A stretch of DNA of 64,000 nt from NCBI GenBank assembly GCA_030533445.1, contig CM060073.1:37155428-37219427 (forward strand), given 5' to 3'. Made by a program: the position numbers and the translations under genes. Shown piece by piece: positions 1-11,900 of the stretch. The notes below the pieces were generated by a model that ran no database searches, was not told where the DNA came from, and worked only from the letters and a program-made list of their open reading frames with translations. How positions within the stretch are numbered: the first letter of the stretch is position 1; each line of letters opens with the position of its first letter. The stretch is from Cyprinodon diabolis (taxonomy: Eukaryota > Chordata > Actinopteri > Cyprinodontiformes > Cyprinodontidae).

Positions 1-2670
1 GTTTTAGATAACACTAAGTTATAGCTAACCATACTGCAAATTTAAGCATAGAATATATTATTAATGAATTAAAAACACACACAATCAAGGACTATACTGT
101 ATATTTTATATTATGTTCAATTCATGCAGGTCAGGAAGCATTAATATCAAACATTGAACAGCATTCTTCTCTCACCCAGCCCCTTCACATGGTCAAGAGG
201 GCAGCTTAGGACAGAGCTGGCCCTCCTGACCAGTACTATTTTACTACTTTCTACTTTTATTTGAGTAAACAAAAAAATGTTTCAGTGCTTAAGTACATTT
301 TTGGGTGCTCTACCTGACCATGAAATTAACTCAATGAAACTGGATTGGCTTCAATGGGTAAGCCAGTTTAATTTTTATTTCCTTTGTATTTTTTATGTAT
401 ATTACTGTGCATAAATAACATAATTTTTTATCGTTCCATCTTTGCATTTCGGCGCTTAATTTCCAACACCTGTTAGGCTTTTATTCCCCTTATACATGAC
501 TTCTGCACAGAAGTGCGTCAACGTGATCAATACAAAGGGCAAAAACCTTGCACACAAAGTCTCCTGCTGATTAAAAGGCAGGGATTAAATGCTGGGAACA
601 CCACATGGGTGCAAGTCCTTGTTCATGGTTTTATTGGTGGTTCTTGTCTGTTTAAAATGGATACGGCTCTGTCCATTCGCATTTTACAAAATGAGGGACT
701 CATTTTAGAGCTTGTAAATAAATATGAAGCTGTAAGATGCAGTACAAAGAAGATCTGAGTTCATGACCTCAGTCACAGCGAAGGTCCCCACAGGTCAAAC
801 AATTGCACACATGTGTCTTTTGATGGAGGGAGAAAGAAGAGGACTAGGATGGAAAAAGACAGGGAATAAAAAAGATAGGCAGCACTGCTGTTTGTAGTAA
901 CTCCTGCTTTTAAGCTGGTCAAAATATTAATTAATTTTTTATGTAAATAGGTAATTGTTGTCTGGCCTCAACTACATTCAATGATATCTGTTACTTTGAA
1001 AACACTAGATTCTTATCCTAGACTTATATTTTGCCCAAAAGAAGATATGTGGGTTGTGGCAGAAAACAGTTTTTAGAGTACTTATTTAACAAGTTGAAAG
1101 CCAAATGATATCAGAACATCCTTATTGGACATCTTTCTATCCTCTTTACAAGGCCTTCAAAACTCTATCTGAAGTGTCAATACATACACATTTCAAAGAA
1201 ATACTTATCTTAATTTAGAAAAATAAATAAATGTATCCACATTTCTTGTTATCCTGTGTAAGCATAGTTTTTTTTTCTCCTTTTAAGAACCCCTGTCTTT
1301 GCCCTATGGTATTTACTGAGGGTCACCAGCCCTCTCTGCTGGGCTTATCACATGTCAAATTGCTGTAAGGACAAACACACACCGACCAACAAACAAAAAC
1401 GTACACATGCTGACCACAGTCTGAACACATCCTAGCATAACTCCTTGGCACTGAAGCACAGCATTTGCCACAGGAGGTTCAGTTCGTCGTCAAATGCATT
1501 TACAAAGAGATAAACCACAAACCCACTGGAACAGTTGCAGTGGCAAACATTGTTTCCCTATCTCTCTGCAACTCAACCACATACACGTTTTTCCCGTTTT
1601 GCTTGCCCTCTGTAACCCAACATACGCACTTCCTACTCCCACCTCTCTTGTCACCTCCCATCTCCCAGACCAAGGTCAGCTGTCCAGGCCTGCAGCTCTT
1701 GATGTAGAGGCTGTGACCCAACATGGCCACCTCTGTCTCTCCAGAGAGATTAGCACGAGGCAGGGACAGAAAGGCCGAGCTCCATGTGGCTCCATGTTAT
1801 TCCAGCCACCCTCCACGTCTCGGCTCTCACTCCCTGTTCTGTCTAAGAGAACTCCTCCTGTCTGCACAATTAGAACCAGAAAGTCTGCCATATTAATATG
1901 CCTTTGTGGAAAATCAAAAAAGAATCATACTTAATGTTAGTGGGTTAGTGGGAGCATAGCCAGTTTTTATGAAATGTCAGTTAACCAGAATATATATCAA
2001 AAGAAAAGTGTAGATAAACAGAGAAGTAGATGGTCATCTGAACAATCAAATGCATTTTATATTTTTTTACATTCTTTTTAAAATATGTTTTAGTTAATTT
2101 TGATGCATAGCAGCAAGAACTTAAATTGTTTCAAGTTGTTGTTGACCTTCCCATTCCTTTGAAGTTCCCTCCGTCTCTTCTGAGGTGTGGTTGCGAAAGA
2201 AGTCAAAAGTTTAAACAAAGTGCTGTGACTGTCAGCACAGAGTAAAACCAACTGGTGCTGGGCTATCAGAATATAATGAAGGCTAATAGGTACATAATGG
2301 CTAACAGTGGGACTACACTTGCTGGCAGATGAAGCATGGGGGTCAAAGAGGACAGCATAGCCATACATTAACACTGCTGGTTTTACTGCTTTAGAGTATC
2401 AATTCAAAGTGAAACACAGACATTGATGCAAGGTTTTATATATATATATTTTTTTTTTTATCAAAGAACATCTGAAAAGTGGAGTGTGCTTTTTTTAACT
2501 GAGTCAGTGTGCATGTATAAATACAGCTGTTCTGGTAAGGCCCCAGAGTTTATTTGGGGAATGTAAGGAACAGCAAGATGAAGACGAATGAACATCAGGC
2601 AGGTCAGGGATTGATATGTGGGGATGTTCAAAGCACTGTTTTGCAAAGAAAAATTTTAAACCGGTAAATG
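1..2670. other. Non-coding AT-rich DNA, no gene seen
   Basis: I see no exon chain, RNA gene or recognisable transposon here. Short TA and T runs occur near 2440-2460. The part from about 1460 to 1900 is richer in GC and stays open for 146 codons on the plus strand (1494-1934). Its translation is low in complexity and matches no family I know, so I do not call it a gene. It could instead be conserved regulatory DNA. Confidence 0.5.
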
Positions 2671-2674
2671 GCAG

Positions 2675-3400
2675 TATGGCACAGGTTTAAGGCCCAGTCC
2701 CATTTCTCTCACTTGCACTCATTTTGAATCCTAGCACTCAGTTTTGCGCGTTCACATGTAACGTTAATGTGTCCCAATAATTTTAAGAGCTAGGGGGAAG
2801 TGCCCTCCAACCCTTAAAATGATGCCTTTAGACCGAGTGAGGTCAGGAGCTGACTTCGGAACGGAGTGGCCTCCCAGAACTGATTCAGTGAAAGGCAAAA
2901 TGCTGTCCAGCAGTTGAAAAGAACTTCACAAAAGGAACAATATTTTTACAATTAAACACACATTAAAAATACATTTTGTTGGGAAATTTTAGTTAGACGT
3001 AAGTGCAACTGAATTTCTTACTGTTGTGTTAAAACATGAATATTGCAAAATCGCTATTTTTTGGTAATATGCCTAGAGGTTTTTTTTTTTTTTTTTTACG
3101 TTAAGTAGGATTATTACGACCACGGTGGGGTTGGTTTGAGGTTGGATGTTTGGGCTCCAAAGGATCTAGCTCACAATTGATCCGATTGAGGGACTCTGAT
3201 TTTGGCCAGCGTCTCTCAGGTGCTCCGGGAGGCACTGGGTCCTTCGGTTGGATCAGCCCTGGGCCTGATCCTGGGCTTGGGTGTCCAGCTTCTAACCAGC
3301 TTCAACGCGGTATGATTATGCATGACAGCATTTTTTTTTTAAATCACATTATCACTATTTCTATCTTGACGCGGGGAATTGCAAAGGTCAGTATATCAGC
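2675..3400. other. Possible DNA-transposon remnant and GC-rich patch
   Basis: The stretch from about 2690 ('GCCCAGTCCCATTTCTC') resembles the inverted end of a common fish DNA transposon, but I found no matching opposite end. A T homopolymer lies near 3080-3098. From 3125 to 3310 the base composition turns GC-rich and there is an 84-codon open frame starting at 3150, rich in Gly and Pro, that I cannot assign. This is an inference from sequence texture and not a firm family call. Confidence 0.25.
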
Positions 3401-3755
3401 ATAGATTGTATAACTTCATGCATAATTGTCATAGCCCTTGTTTCCTGCACATCACACACACGGTAACTCTCATGAGACATGATTTTTAAGGTTTATAATT
3501 AATATCTCCGTAGTTCCTGGGCCAATCCATATAAAAAAAAGAAAAATTATTCTAGAACGTGAACGCAACCTATTGTCTTAATAAATGATTCAACATACGA
3601 TAAGCGGATTAATAAGGGCGAGATAGCATCGAAGCCATCTTCAGTTTTGTACATTTCTTCTCTGTTGGTTAGCCACACAGAGAAATGTCATCAGCGCACA
3701 AGGAATAGGTAGAATAACTGCTTGAGCTAGCATTTCCAAACATGTAGGAAAACAC

Positions 3756-4458
3756 TGTTGGGATCTGGAGCTGTACCACCTGTCTCCAGCAGAGTTCACT
3801 GTGGATCCTCCTGAGCTGAGCCTTCGACACACCTGAAACCCATCTCATCATCAGGAGGATCCTCCACCATATAAGCTGCCCTCAGACCTCGCATCAACGC
3901 CGCAGTGTTTATCCAGTTTGGTTAGCACCTGAGCCTAACTTCCTCTGTGAAATCTTTGTTGCCTCTAGTCTCCTAGCTGGAAACTAATTACCTTTGTCTC
4001 TGCCTACAGGAAACCTGTTTTTGTCCTGTAAGCTCTGGATGAGCTTAACCTGTCGAGCCTGCCCTCAGAGCCAAACCTGAAGAACCTTCTCTGGATTTTC
4101 CCATGCTGCTCTGGACTAAGAGCTGGAAAACCAAGGTCTGTCCTATCGTTAGATGCAAGACGCTGAAGCTGAAACTGAACTCTGCTGAATCAAACAGTCT
4201 CTGGAACCAACAGTGCCTCTCTCAAAGCCAAACCCGGATTCTTCAAGGTAGATCTCTGAAGATAACATTTCCACATTCACCAGCTACGTGGCTAACTGAA
4301 CTGCCTCCTTTCCAGTTACCTGTGAACCAGATCCCCAGAAGTGAACCAGTACCTGACTCTTTCATTGTTCCATTGTTCAATAAACATTGTTAACTTTTAC
4401 TCCAGTTTCCGTCTCCGTGGTGTTCTGCATATTGGGTCTTCCTGAACCAATCATGACA
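3756..4458 (+). mobile_element. Solo LTR of an LTR retrotransposon (copy 1)
   Basis: The element starts TGTTGGGATC and ends AATCATGACA, so it has the TG...CA ends of a long terminal repeat. It is flanked by an exact 5-bp duplication, AACAC at 3751-3755 and AACAC at 4459-4463. A TATA-like CATATAAG lies near 3869 and AATAAA at 4379-4384. No internal gag-pol region is attached, so this is a solo LTR left by recombination between two LTRs. It aligns with the reverse-oriented copy at 13365-13998: both share the ACGCCGCAGTGTT block and the GTTCTGCAT...CATGACA 3' end. A 96-codon open frame inside (4103-4393) is LTR sequence and not a gene. The superfamily (Gypsy-like or ERV-like) cannot be decided without the internal region. 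Confidence 0.9.
4379..4384 (+). promoter_or_regulatory. LTR polyadenylation signal AATAAA
   Basis: A canonical AATAAA lies about 75 bp before the LTR 3' end, where the R-region polyadenylation signal of an LTR is expected. The sister copy at 13365-13998 has the same signal in reverse. Confidence 0.6.
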
Positions 4459-4650
4459 AACACGTTGTTTTTTGTTTTTTTTTATACATACATAATACTA
4501 TATACAGGAAAAGATCTATACAATATTTAGACATAATAGAAGTACATAATAAAAAAGGCAGTAGATTTGCAAATACAATAATGATAAGTGCATTTGAGGG
4601 CGAATAAAGTTGCTGATTGATGGTTACAGGACATGTGAAGAATAGGTAAG

Positions 4651-4790
4651 GCAAGGCAAGGCAAGTTTATTTGTATAGCACAATTCAGTACAAAGACAAT
4701 GCAAAGTGCTTTACATGATTAAAATATAGGAAAATAAAACAGAATCAAAGCAAATAGGAAAAAAATAATTATAAAAAATGCAGAAACAAA
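4651..4790 (-). mobile_element. LINE 3' tail with AAGGC repeats
   Basis: The segment starts with about four AAGGC units followed by TTTATTTGTATAGCACAATT and CAAAGTGCTTTACATG. Read on the minus strand this is the 3' end of a CR1/L2-type fish LINE, ending in a short tandem tail. The same sequence follows the reverse transcriptase C-terminus of the longer copy at 23318-24535, which supports the assignment. Only the untranslated tail is present here. The insertion was therefore severely 5'-truncated, as is usual for LINEs. Confidence 0.75.
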
Positions 4791-4799
4791 AAAGAACAT

Positions 4800-7700
4800 T
4801 AGGTGAAAAGTTATTTCAGGTTCAATATTGCAGAAGGAACGATTTGGATGTATTTAAAGATATTTATCTATTTAATTTTTTTTTTTTTGTAGGATATATA
4901 CTATAAAGAATTTTAAAATTAACTTCACTGATTTTGTTTTTAAAGGGGTATCGATGAGGCAGTGATCTTGATTTGTTGTAGTCTATTCTATTAAAAATTG
5001 AGTTTCACTAGAATTTGCCTCTTGGTTGGAGGCATTTGGATTGTTTGTATGTGTTTGTTATTGTATTTGGTGCTAAGAAATTACAGTCCTTCGAGAAACA
5101 ATTTGGTGGTCAAAGTTGGAGTAAACTGTGATGATTTTAGTAATTGTTAGTAGTGTAAAGCTGAAAAAGAACAAAGATTCTACTTCAAAGAGATCTATCA
5201 TGTGCAAATAGGGTAGAGACATGCCCTAAATTACTTGGAAGTTTTAATTGGAATAAAAAAGGGATAACTATTTCATGCATTTTTCCTTTAACATTCAAGT
5301 TTTACATAATTTTGTGATGATCTATCATACACAATTTCAATGAAATATGGAGAATGTTGTGGTTGTTGCTAGACAAAATAGGCTTGAATGCTTGGCAGCA
5401 AACACTGTCTTTTTTTTTTCTTCATTTTTAAAAATGTAAGTTTTAGTTTTACAATCAACTAAAGCAGAATAAAACAAGCTAATTCACTGGTCTATGGAAG
5501 AATTTTTTCGTATTTGTGTTTTTCAAAGACAATTTTTTTTTTCTCAATAGAAAATAGCTAGTTGGTCAATTTGTTTTCACTTTTGTGTAAGCATGCAATC
5601 CCTGTATAAATAATGGCCAAACTGCCCATGATCCTGAAGGACCTGTTTTTCTTTACCCATTGAGCCTGTGAAACAAAAAAGGATAAGTGGAAAATTTTGA
5701 CAATCAACCCACAGAAATGTTCTCCTCTGTTGACCACGTATAGGAAAAGCATTAATAATTATGTGTTCATTTAGCAGCAGGTATACATCCCATTTTCTTA
5801 TGAATACATTACATCAAAAAACTCCTTCCATCTGTGACACTTTGACCTCCTCCATAAAGAGTTAACATGTCCTAAATTGATGCAATTGAGCAGCAAGGGT
5901 CATAGGATCACATGTTAACGAATGTACACGGCTCTTGTTCTCAGAACTCTGCAAAGTATCCAGCCAACACTTTCCCTTGTGACAGGGCTTGGTTGCCCAA
6001 CACTCCTCTCTGAAGACTCCCTCTTGTAAATAAAGCCCGCTTTTGTTGAGGCCCAGTATGTCAGAAACATCATCTCCAGAGGGCAAGAGGGATACGGATC
6101 AGCTATGTAGGAGTGGGTGGATAGAGTCAGACGCACGGAGAGGCAAAGTGTTTAGGTGGGGGAGGGAGTAAAGGGCAAGGGAACTGACAGAGGTCTGGGT
6201 AATTGCAGCACAATGGAGATTGTGTTTGATCTCTGAGGTGTTTGGGCCTATTTAAGTAGGGGTGAATGTGCCAAGTGGAGGAATGCCGTAATACTGAAAG
6301 ACTTTATCAGGAGTTCTGCAAGTGAGAACAAGAGGGGAGGAACAGGGGGATAAAGAAAGAGAATTAGAGGTTAGTCAGCATTTATCTTTTTTTCATTATT
6401 GACTTGTGATGTCCTGCAATGCTCTTAGAACTTAACTGTACATACTATTCACATATTTGTGAACTATGTCACGTGTCTTTCTCTCTCTGCATTTGAAATA
6501 AAGGGAGAGAGGCCAGCCTGGCCTGTGGTGCAGTGCAGCAGCAGCAGGAGCAGCAGCCTCCTGATAGCAGGGCTAAACTGCTGGAGAGCACAGAGTGCCC
6601 GCACAGAGCAGAAGGCTCTTTGAACTCTGTCTGTACTCTCTGCTGCAGAGCTTGAACTGGGTTAATCGCTATTAATATTTAACATGCTGCCAAAGTTCCA
6701 GCCCAGAAACTGTATCAAAGCCAAGAGCTCCATCCAGCAGAGGGTTTTTTCTCCACTCCTCTGTACTAAGATGGCTGGTATAAACACACTGAAACCGCCA
6801 GCATGAAACTTGATATTATTATTATTTTTACTAAAATGAAGGTGGAGATTCTTTTCTAGATCAATCCATTTCTCATTAAGCTTTGTAACTGTATTTTATG
6901 TAAGCTTTCTCTCTCTCTCTCTTGATACATAACAGAAGGTTGGTTCTTCTAATGACATGTAAGGGTATATATTGCCTCAGTTTATTTGTGCTATGTAGCC
7001 GATATACATATTTCAAATCATAAAAAACTCATGAGTAACAAGTAGCAATTTGATGATATCCCATCACTACTCAACCAAAATGCAGATTCAAAGAGTTTCA
7101 ATCCAAATAAAAATCATACAATCTGAATTCACACAACACAGAAAACTGTATGAAGCAACAAACATCAGTCCTAAGCAAAATATTGAACATTTTCGAAAAG
7201 CACAAAAATGCTTTTTATCAATTTCTGAATGAGCATAGAAAATATAAAATCGAGTATGATAAAATATTTGGTTTTCAAAAACAACAATTATACAATAGTC
7301 AAGTTTTAAATAATAAATGTAATGAGTTTTTCATAGCTTTTTATTTTAGTGTGATTTCATCTTTGTTTGACATGTCATTCTAAACACTTTTGTTTTTATT
7401 TATCTTATGTATGATCTATTTTGTAACATGGCAAAATCCAGATTAGTAATTTGTAGTACTTAGGTTTAGTTCTAGTCTGGGACTGCTCCCATTGTATCTG
7501 TTTGGGGAAAGGAACAACGTTTATTAAAATCTTCTAAGTTTATTGGTTGATGCCACATCTAGTCCCTGTCTACCAAAGCTAGGTTTTAGCCAATAATGGT
7601 GACAAATGAAGATTTCATTAGTAACCATGAAATCATACACTTGTAATGCTCTTGCTGCTGTAATTACAAAACTGAAATCATGTATTCTGACAACACAAAT

Positions 7701-8220
7701 GTGGTAGCAGGAGCTACGCAGCCGTCCTTCTTGTAGTGCCTTATTTGGCTTGGCTTGACTCTGCTTTAACCATAATACTGCAACATGATTGCCCAAATTG
7801 TTTTGGTTCAGGCTCAGATGGCTAAAGCTGGAACACTATGAAAAGGAATCTGTTTTAATTCTTCAAAAAAATTTATTAAAAACATGGTGCTCTAATTCTA
7901 TCACATTGAGCTCAAACAGAATTTGGAAAAAAAAAATACAGTTTCAGTCCTCTATTTTAGGAACAGCAAAAAATTGTAAGTAGCATGAAATAGATAATTA
8001 TCAATTGGAAAATGTACATATAATGGCACGAAACAAAAGAACAGCCTCTGTGTTAATATAACGTATGTATCAGCAAATTAGATTAGCTGTGGTGAGAATC
8101 AAAAAAGAGATGCCTCATTAACTCAAACAAAAGGCTGAACACCTTGTGGCAAATCTAAATGGTGACCTTAAAACTAATCACTGGTCAGTATTGATTTGAG
8201 TCTGCTTATTACCCCAGCTC
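4800..8220. other. Non-coding DNA, no gene seen
   Basis: I see no gene or recognised element. The part from about 6160 to 6780 is richer in GC, with CAGCAG runs and CAG-type E-box-like motifs, and could be regulatory. A CT microsatellite lies at about 6907-6925. Open frames of 60-90 codons in 7050-7980 are AT-rich and look random. Confidence 0.5.
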
Positions 8221-8291
8221 TGTCCAATTTATCCTGATCATGTGTTTATTTGAAATAACTACTGAGCCACATGGTCAGGATAAATTAGACA
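8221..8291. other. Long hairpin, pre-miRNA-like
   Basis: Bases 8221-8244 pair with 8268-8291 across a 23-nt loop. Of 24 positions, 22 are Watson-Crick pairs, one is a G-T (G-U in RNA) pair at 8238/8274, and one is a mismatch at 8225/8287. The arms contain AATTTATCCTGATCATGTG and CACATGGTCAGGATAAATT. Arm length, the near-perfect stem and a single internal mismatch fit a microRNA precursor, but a small palindromic transposon could look the same. I do not recognise either arm as a known mature microRNA. Confidence 0.6.
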
Positions 8292-8668
8292 TACCTGGAC
8301 TAATAGACAAAAGTGGGTTTTAGATATTTGAGTTGTGGCTCACTGCCTGGTGATAAAACCTAGAGGGCAAAAAAGAACCCAAGGTCAAGTCAGTGTGGAG
8401 TTGGCACCCTGCCAGGTTTCACACAGAGCAGTACAAATGCAGGAAAATTGAATTTACTACCACTACAACACCTGATTAGTGGGCATCTCATTCCAAGCTG
8501 AGTGACGGAGGAAAGGTTTTGTCTAGGGTGAGATTAATTAAAGAGTCACAGCTGCTAATGAAGTTAATAAGAGATTTCTAAAGGTTGTTTTTGACTCACA
8601 GTATAGGGGATGCTACTGAATGAACACACACTAATTCTACTGACATTCCACACCACTGCTGGAATGAC
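8292..8668. other. Non-coding DNA, no gene seen
   Basis: No coding potential or repeat family is recognised between the hairpin and the helicase-bearing transposon fragment. Confidence 0.45.
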
Positions 8669-8990
8669 ATAGCCTCGTGAGACCATCCTGATCTCGCGAG
8701 CTTTCAAGGTTTCACTCGCAGATCAGTCTGGAGACTCTCCATTAAAGAAAATTTGGAGCCGTTCACCAAACGAACATCCAATCAGCGTTGGCTTTGAGGC
8801 GGGTTGAGGTGTGACGCAACGAGAAGCACGACAGTTCAGTCTAAAGAACATGGCGGCTTCAGCCGATGAAACTAGCGTTAGCGTGGCTATCGAGCAAGTT
8901 TTATCGGAATTACAGAGTATTTCTTAACTGAAAGAAGAGCAGAACACTGCTCTGGAGGCTTTTCTCAGAGGAAAAGATGTTTTTATATGA
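8669..8990 (+). mobile_element. 5' fragment of a helicase-bearing fish transposon
   Basis: The segment opens with AGCCTCGTGAGACCATCC and the palindromic CTCGCGAG, then continues CpG-rich into a reading frame that starts ATGGCGGC at 8850. I recognise this as the start of a family present in many copies in fish genomes that encodes a RecQ-like DEAD/DEAH helicase domain. Only the 5' end is here: the sequence loses similarity just before the expected Walker A motif. CpG content is far above that of the flanks, which marks it as foreign to them. The transposon superfamily is not settled from this fragment. Confidence 0.6.
8850..8984 (+). pseudogene. RecQ-like helicase N-terminal fragment (transposon-borne)
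   Basis: The frame from ATG 8850 reads MAASADETSVSVAIEQV, reaches TAA at 8925-8927, and continues in the same frame with LKEEQNTALEAFLRGKDVF before a TGA. The second part resembles the segment just upstream of helicase motif I ('LR-x-EQ...A...GKDVF', normally followed by an ATP-binding P-loop). The P-loop and all later motifs are missing, so no active helicase can be made. The start context (AACATGG) is a good vertebrate initiation site. The family match comes from memory and is not a search result. Confidence 0.55.
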
Positions 8991-11900
8991 GGTGCGCTCT
9001 ACAGTCCAAAATATATGGTATGCCTAAAGCATAGTATTCATCAGTATTTTGACAAAAAGAAAAAAAAACTGATACAGATGAGGACTTTGTATTAGAAGTG
9101 ATGGGAGGATGGAGTTTGTTATGGAACAACTTCAGGTCACCACAGGGTTGCTTTTCTGTAACCGTTGCTCATCTCTCTGTCTGTTTGTACTGTCAGTTCA
9201 ACAAACTGGATTATTTCATCAGAGTTCAAGCCTCCATTGCCTCTGCCACTGCAGTCATTTTCAGTCTCTCCCCTCCTCTTTACATCTATCTCTCTCTTTC
9301 TATCTCTCCTCTCTCTTCCTCTCTGCTTCCAGCACCAGGACCTCAAACAGCATGGTTAAATACCCAGGCCAATGTGTCGCTCTTCAAAGAGACTCAGGTA
9401 GTAGATGTGCTGGCAATGGGCCAGGATCTAAATGGAGAGTTATTGTAGAGCATTGTGGCTGTTCACACTTGGACCTCAGTTGAACTATATTAAGGAGACC
9501 CAGCTGGGCTAAAAACTGCCCACAAGGCTGCTAAAATATAGGCCCTAGGTCTCTTTTCTACCCCTGTGAAAACCGACTAATTCTACATAGGGACCAATTT
9601 TTATTTCACATAATAAATCAGGCTAGCAGAGTGTGGAAGTTCATTTGGCGTTGAAGAGCTTATGTTAGCTTAAGCCTGCATCATAAAGTTCCCCGTCTCT
9701 CAGTGTGTCGTCCTGCTAGCAAAAATAACAAAAACCACCGGCTCTTTTTTTAAATGGTCGGAATTAGCTTTGATTGCTTAAGATTTAGAAAATGAGTTCA
9801 TGTTTGTTGCTATAAGTCCTGCTTGATAAAATATTAAGAGACTAGCTGAAGGGGGAGCTTTGTAGAAGACAGAAAGCTGGAAGCAATTTGTGTAGCTACC
9901 AAATTAAAGTTATTCAGCACCAAGGGTAATTTAATTACCATTCTTTAAATGTTTGAATGACTTTGACCTTTGGAGTACTCAGAGGGCATGCAGGTGTATT
10001 TATTTAAGCTAATTCTGAATCAGTAACCTAAAACAAGGTCAAAAATTAAACAGGACTCCTTCCAGAATGTCTGGTTTCTGAGCACCAGCTATTTTTCTGT
10101 GTTTATAAATTAGATCAATATCCCTACTCCTTGTCAATAATTCCTCAAAAGATCGAAATATGTCCAAAATCGTATTTATCCAAAAAAGCAAGAGACAGCA
10201 ATGGTGAAGCAGAGTGAGAAAGACATAAACAAGAAGAGAAAAAAAAGTTGACACCGTTTCCCAGGATGCATCTCTCAAGGCATTGCTCATGAATGGAAAC
10301 AGGTGTGTGTGTGATTGTGTGGTGGGTCTGAGGATTCGGGACTATGTGGCATGTCTACTGCCTAGGTGATTTGGGTCAATGGAGCACATCTGGTACTAGT
10401 CACAACAGAGTGAACACGTCCATGGCCATCAGACACCCCACCAGGCAAGAAGGGAGAGAAAAAGAAGCAAGGGCAAAGAAACATCTGGGTTCTCTTTCTT
10501 TCACAATGCGCATACACTGAAAAATGCAGGCATTTGGGATTCTGTGCTTTTTGGGAGCTGCCTTGATTCCTTCAGGTGCATCTGGACTTGGATAGAGAAG
10601 AGCAAGAATGGACGCATATGTGTGCCTGTGGGTGGTGGTGGAGTGCATGTTTGACTGACAGCATTGAAGCCGAATGTTTCCCAAGCTGGGCGAGCAACCC
10701 TTCTGTCATGCCTGCTCTGCTTTTTTTTTTTCTTTATCTCTTCTTAGGGCTCATTCTGTTCTTTTATCTGTGTTTTACAGAGAATGTAGATGAAGCTAAT
10801 AATTTTAATAACTCTGAATTATCTTAGTTAACTCCAACTCATTTAATTAGATCTGTTTTGTTTCTTTCAAGACTTGCAGACTATCAATAGCCAAATAAAA
10901 TTATTAATATAAATGGGGTGGATGAAACCTATAAAGGCCATACAATTTTTCAGATCACCCACAACACGTCAGGATGGATGGATTACTTTCTCTGAATAAT
11001 CTTTAAGAAAATTATTATAATTTTGTCTATTATTGTTTGCTATACAGTTTTTTTTTATTTGTAACCATCTGTTTTGCACATTCACTTGCATGTTACTGTA
11101 TAAACAATGCTCATAAGTTATTTTAGTGCAAAATTAAGCCTCATATGAATTCAATACTAGGAGTAATTTCTTCTCATTGTGCTCGAAACATAAGTTAATC
11201 AATAATTTTTTCTATTGTTGAACAAAAAGTGTGCATTAATTGTTGTATGTTGATGACAGCAGAGCTCTACAGTTTGGTGTTTTGCTGACTGATGTTTGCT
11301 AAAAATAATAATATGCTTGCTGCTAATTGAATGTTTTAAATGCCCTAGTGAGTAAGTGAGCAAATAAGTTCACTTTCTTCCTATCACACAGAATATCCAA
11401 GCAAATTAATTTCTTAACTTTACAGGCAAGGAAACAACTTGCTGTCTAGCTAAAGTACAGCTCACCCTCTTCTTATTCCTTTTATATTAAAAGCACATTT
11501 CTCATCTAAAACCCAAAAAACACATATAGATTTATAAGCACGATACACACCAAAGTACCTATTTCCAAATTCTTCCTGTACTACAATACAGGTTAAAGAA
11601 TGCCAAAACATTAATTGACTCTTGTACAGTAGTATTTAAGCTGGAAGAACCAAACAGTGAACCTTTGAACCTCCCCCATAAAAACATCAATACAGCTATG
11701 CCATAAGGCTGTTCAATATACCTTTAAGCTGCCTGGTAAGTGGGATTTAGAAAATAATGCCCTTATGTAGGCTGTTTAGACAAGGTCTCTGCCATACAAG
11801 CACTCACTTACTACTTCAGCCCTCCTTCCCACCATAAATCACATTTAATAGGGCCAGTTTGATCCTACGCCAGCATAAGCATTCACTTGCTTTGACCTTG

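Noticed and set aside
4103..4393. 96-codon plus-strand open frame
   Set aside because: It lies wholly inside the solo LTR at 3756-4458 and is not shared as an open frame with the sister LTR.
9109..9483. 124-codon open frame
   Set aside because: Much of it is a translated CT-rich tract (Ser/Leu/Phe runs), and no domain is visible. Only the small exon-like piece is kept as a weak candidate.
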